A program made the position numbers and the translations under genes. A DNA stretch of 15,965 nt from an archaeon (GTDB taxonomy: Archaea > Thermoproteota > Nitrososphaeria > Nitrososphaerales > CADDZS01), in NCBI GenBank assembly GCA_021792315.1, contig JAJYUX010000034.1, positions 1 to 15,965 of the forward strand, read 5' to 3'. Below are positions 14,536 to 15,965 of this stretch, in pieces (the first letter of the stretch is position 1; each line of letters starts with the position of its first letter). Below the pieces are notes generated by a model. That model was not told the DNA's origin. It made no database searches and saw nothing but the letters and a program-made list of their open reading frames with translations.

Positions 14536-15965
14536 TCACGGCTGAGTTGACAACTTTGCAGGACAGGTCAGAAAATAGCCCCCTCTCTGGCCTAGCCTAG
14601 ATTCTACTTTCCCGAGGTCATCGATAAGGTGCTTCATTCTTCTCGAAGTTGTTCTATCAGAAAGTCCGATTTTAGAGGAAAGTTCTCTCAAACTGACACC
14701 TGGACTGCTCTTGATAACTTCTATTATGAGATGATCCATGCTTGCGTAAGGACTATTCGCAGCCTCAGATATCAGACCGTTGTCGGGAATGTCGCCACTA
14801 TTACAACGGGACTCTTTGAATGTTTGTTGTATTTTGCTCATCTCTTCTTCTGGAATATTGGCAGTATTCGTTCCTTGATTGGGAGAAACATTATCCGGTT
14901 TTCGAGTTGAATCATCTGTCTGTTGCCTACTCTCAGAGCACTTCCCACACTGTTCTGAGACATCCTTGATAGTTTGTTCCTCATCGTCGAATAGTTCGGC
15001 CGTGAGAGGCTCGGTGGTCGTGTACACCTTTCGCCTAGAATCCTTCGGATCAACTGCCTCCTCCAGAAGGCCGCATCCTACTAAACCTTTGATGTGGAGG
15101 TCTCTCGTTGTAGTAGGAGAGATTTGAACTCCTAGGACTGACTTGGCAACATTGTATATGTCTTCGAAACGGAACTGCTCCATCTGCGATTTTGTGAGCT
15201 GTTCATATATCATGGCTGTATCAAGTGCTATTCCTCGACGAGATGGTGCAACAAGCGGTTTGAAATCCGACAGTACCTCGATGAAATCCTTTGCTGATGC
15301 AATCAGATAACCGTCTGAGTCCTTCTTTCGTTGCTGATACTGAATAACTGAATTTGCTTTGATAACACGTAGCAGATGGCGGAAGAAACGCATGTCTGAC
15401 GGGCCTGATTTCGAGTAGTGCTTTGCAAGAACCTTTGCATATGGTATCTTGACCTTGAACTTGCCATTCTGTTTTGTCTGGGACCACAGCTCGTAAAACA
15501 CTGCTTTCCATACCATCGTAGTCTGGTTATCCGATTCCCGAAGTGCGTCTGGCTCTTCTGCGATACTTGCTTGTTGAGCAATGGCGTCTTCAACTTTTGA
15601 AAGACTGATTTCAGGCTGATCAACAATAAACCTTGTTGCTAGAGCCGCTGGAAGATTAGATAACGTTCCGCAAAGAATAACGGCGGGCCAACCTTGAATC
15701 AATGCCGTCATGGTAGCTAACCGTCCGTCAGATGTCTTGTCTGTGAACTTGTAGGAAATCTGTTCGGCGTCGTGAGAGAGAATCGGAAGCAATTTGTCTA
15801 ATGTCTCAGCTTCAGGAGGCTCTGTAAAGATCATTATCTTCCCAGAGAGATCTACTCGATAAGTGAACTCATCAACTTGCTCGCCGCGTTCATGGATGAG
15901 TGCAGTTGGACTCAGTCCGCCAATTATCCAAACCTGTTCTTCCGGGAGGAATTTTGAGATGTTGA
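14536..15965 (-). CDS. Large protein with ATPase-like segment and C-terminal winged helices, 5' end outside the window
   Basis: The frame stays open to the right edge (last in-window codons encode NISKFLPEEQVWIIGG), so the ATG at 15834 is internal and at least 475 residues are present. Upstream of that ATG are GLSPTALIHERG and YRVDLSGKIMIFTEPPE; just after it are LLPILSHDAEQISYKF and GWPAVILCGT. A hydrophobic strand ending in an acidic residue, SHD, then a second buried strand looks like a Walker B/sensor region of a AAA+ or helicase-type ATPase; Walker A would be outside the window. Two winged-helix-like segments follow: one around IYEQLTKSQMEQ to CGLLEEAV, and one at the end (IIEVIKSSPGVSLRELSS, then TTSRRMKHLIDDLG). 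A low-complexity, polar linker with scattered Cys separates them. Probably a DNA-handling protein, perhaps of plasmid, viral or integrated-element origin; function not recognised. Confidence 0.6.
   Translation of the reverse strand, partial: NISKFLPEEQVWIIGGLSPTALIHERGEQVDEFTYRVDLSGKIMIFTEPPEAETLDKLLPILSHDAEQISYKFTDKTSDGRLATMTALIQGWPAVILCGTLSNLPAALATRFIVDQPEISLSKVEDAIAQQASIAEEPDALRESDNQTTMVWKAVFYELWSQTKQNGKFKVKIPYAKVLAKHYSKSGPSDMRFFRHLLRVIKANSVIQYQQRKKDSDGYLIASAKDFIEVLSDFKPLVAPSRRGIALDTAMIYEQLTKSQMEQFRFEDIYNVAKSVLGVQISPTTTRDLHIKGLVGCGLLEEAVDPKDSRRKVYTTTEPLTAELFDDEEQTIKDVSEQCGKCSESRQQTDDSTRKPDNVSPNQGTNTANIPEEEMSKIQQTFKESRCNSGDIPDNGLISEAANSPYASMDHLIIEVIKSSPGVSLRELSSKIGLSDRTTSRRMKHLIDDLGKVESRLGQRGGYFLTCPAKLSTQP

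Noticed and set aside
15832..15834. ATG as start of the large minus-strand protein
   Set aside because: The frame stays open with protein-like sequence for 43 further codons to the window edge, so the true start is outside.
1..15965. CRISPR array or insertion sequence
   Set aside because: No regularly spaced direct repeats and no transposase-like frame seen.

Overview
The window looks archaeal. It carries archaeal/eukaryal-type TrpRS and PheRS (alpha and beta), TATA-like boxes about 25-35 nt before several starts, many TTG starts, an unlinked 5S rRNA gene and two hairpins that fit archaeal H/ACA guide RNAs. The trpS-pheS-pheT order, the lone 5S gene and the moderate base composition make me favour a Nitrososphaeria (Thaumarchaeota)-like genome. 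That lineage call is inference, not read from a marker gene.

Positions 1-3715 (+) hold a one-carbon/methionine block: the 3' end of a separate MetE N-terminal-domain protein, a stand-alone MetE catalytic-domain protein with a full His-Cys-Glu-Cys zinc site, a second MetE/MesA-type methyltransferase with a C-terminal DUF4346-like domain, and a short methylenetetrahydrofolate reductase-like protein. The genes are nearly contiguous or overlap, so they probably form one operon that makes the methyl donor and transfers the methyl group to homocysteine. 3786-5312 (+) is a multi-spanning polysaccharide-flippase-like membrane protein.

Positions 5318-9899 are read on the minus strand: trpS, pheS and pheT in a tight operon, followed in the 3' intergenic space by two tandem hairpins. 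Each hairpin has a lower stem, an internal pocket, an upper stem and an ACA 15-16 nt from the upper stem, which is the layout of H/ACA pseudouridylation guides.

Positions 10085-13209 hold asnB (+), convergent by 4 bp with a cytoplasmic molybdopterin (sulfite-oxidase/YedY-fold) protein (-). The latter is divergent from a 3-methyladenine DNA glycosylase (+).

Positions 13210-15965 look accessory: two small unrecognised ORFs, a 5S rRNA gene (about 13809-13928, +), a ribbon-helix-helix gene (-) whose last codons are the antisense of the 5S 3' end, a 350-bp non-coding stretch, and the C-terminal part of a large protein with ATPase-like words and winged-helix segments that runs off the right edge. 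A remnant of an integrated element next to the 5S gene is possible but not shown.
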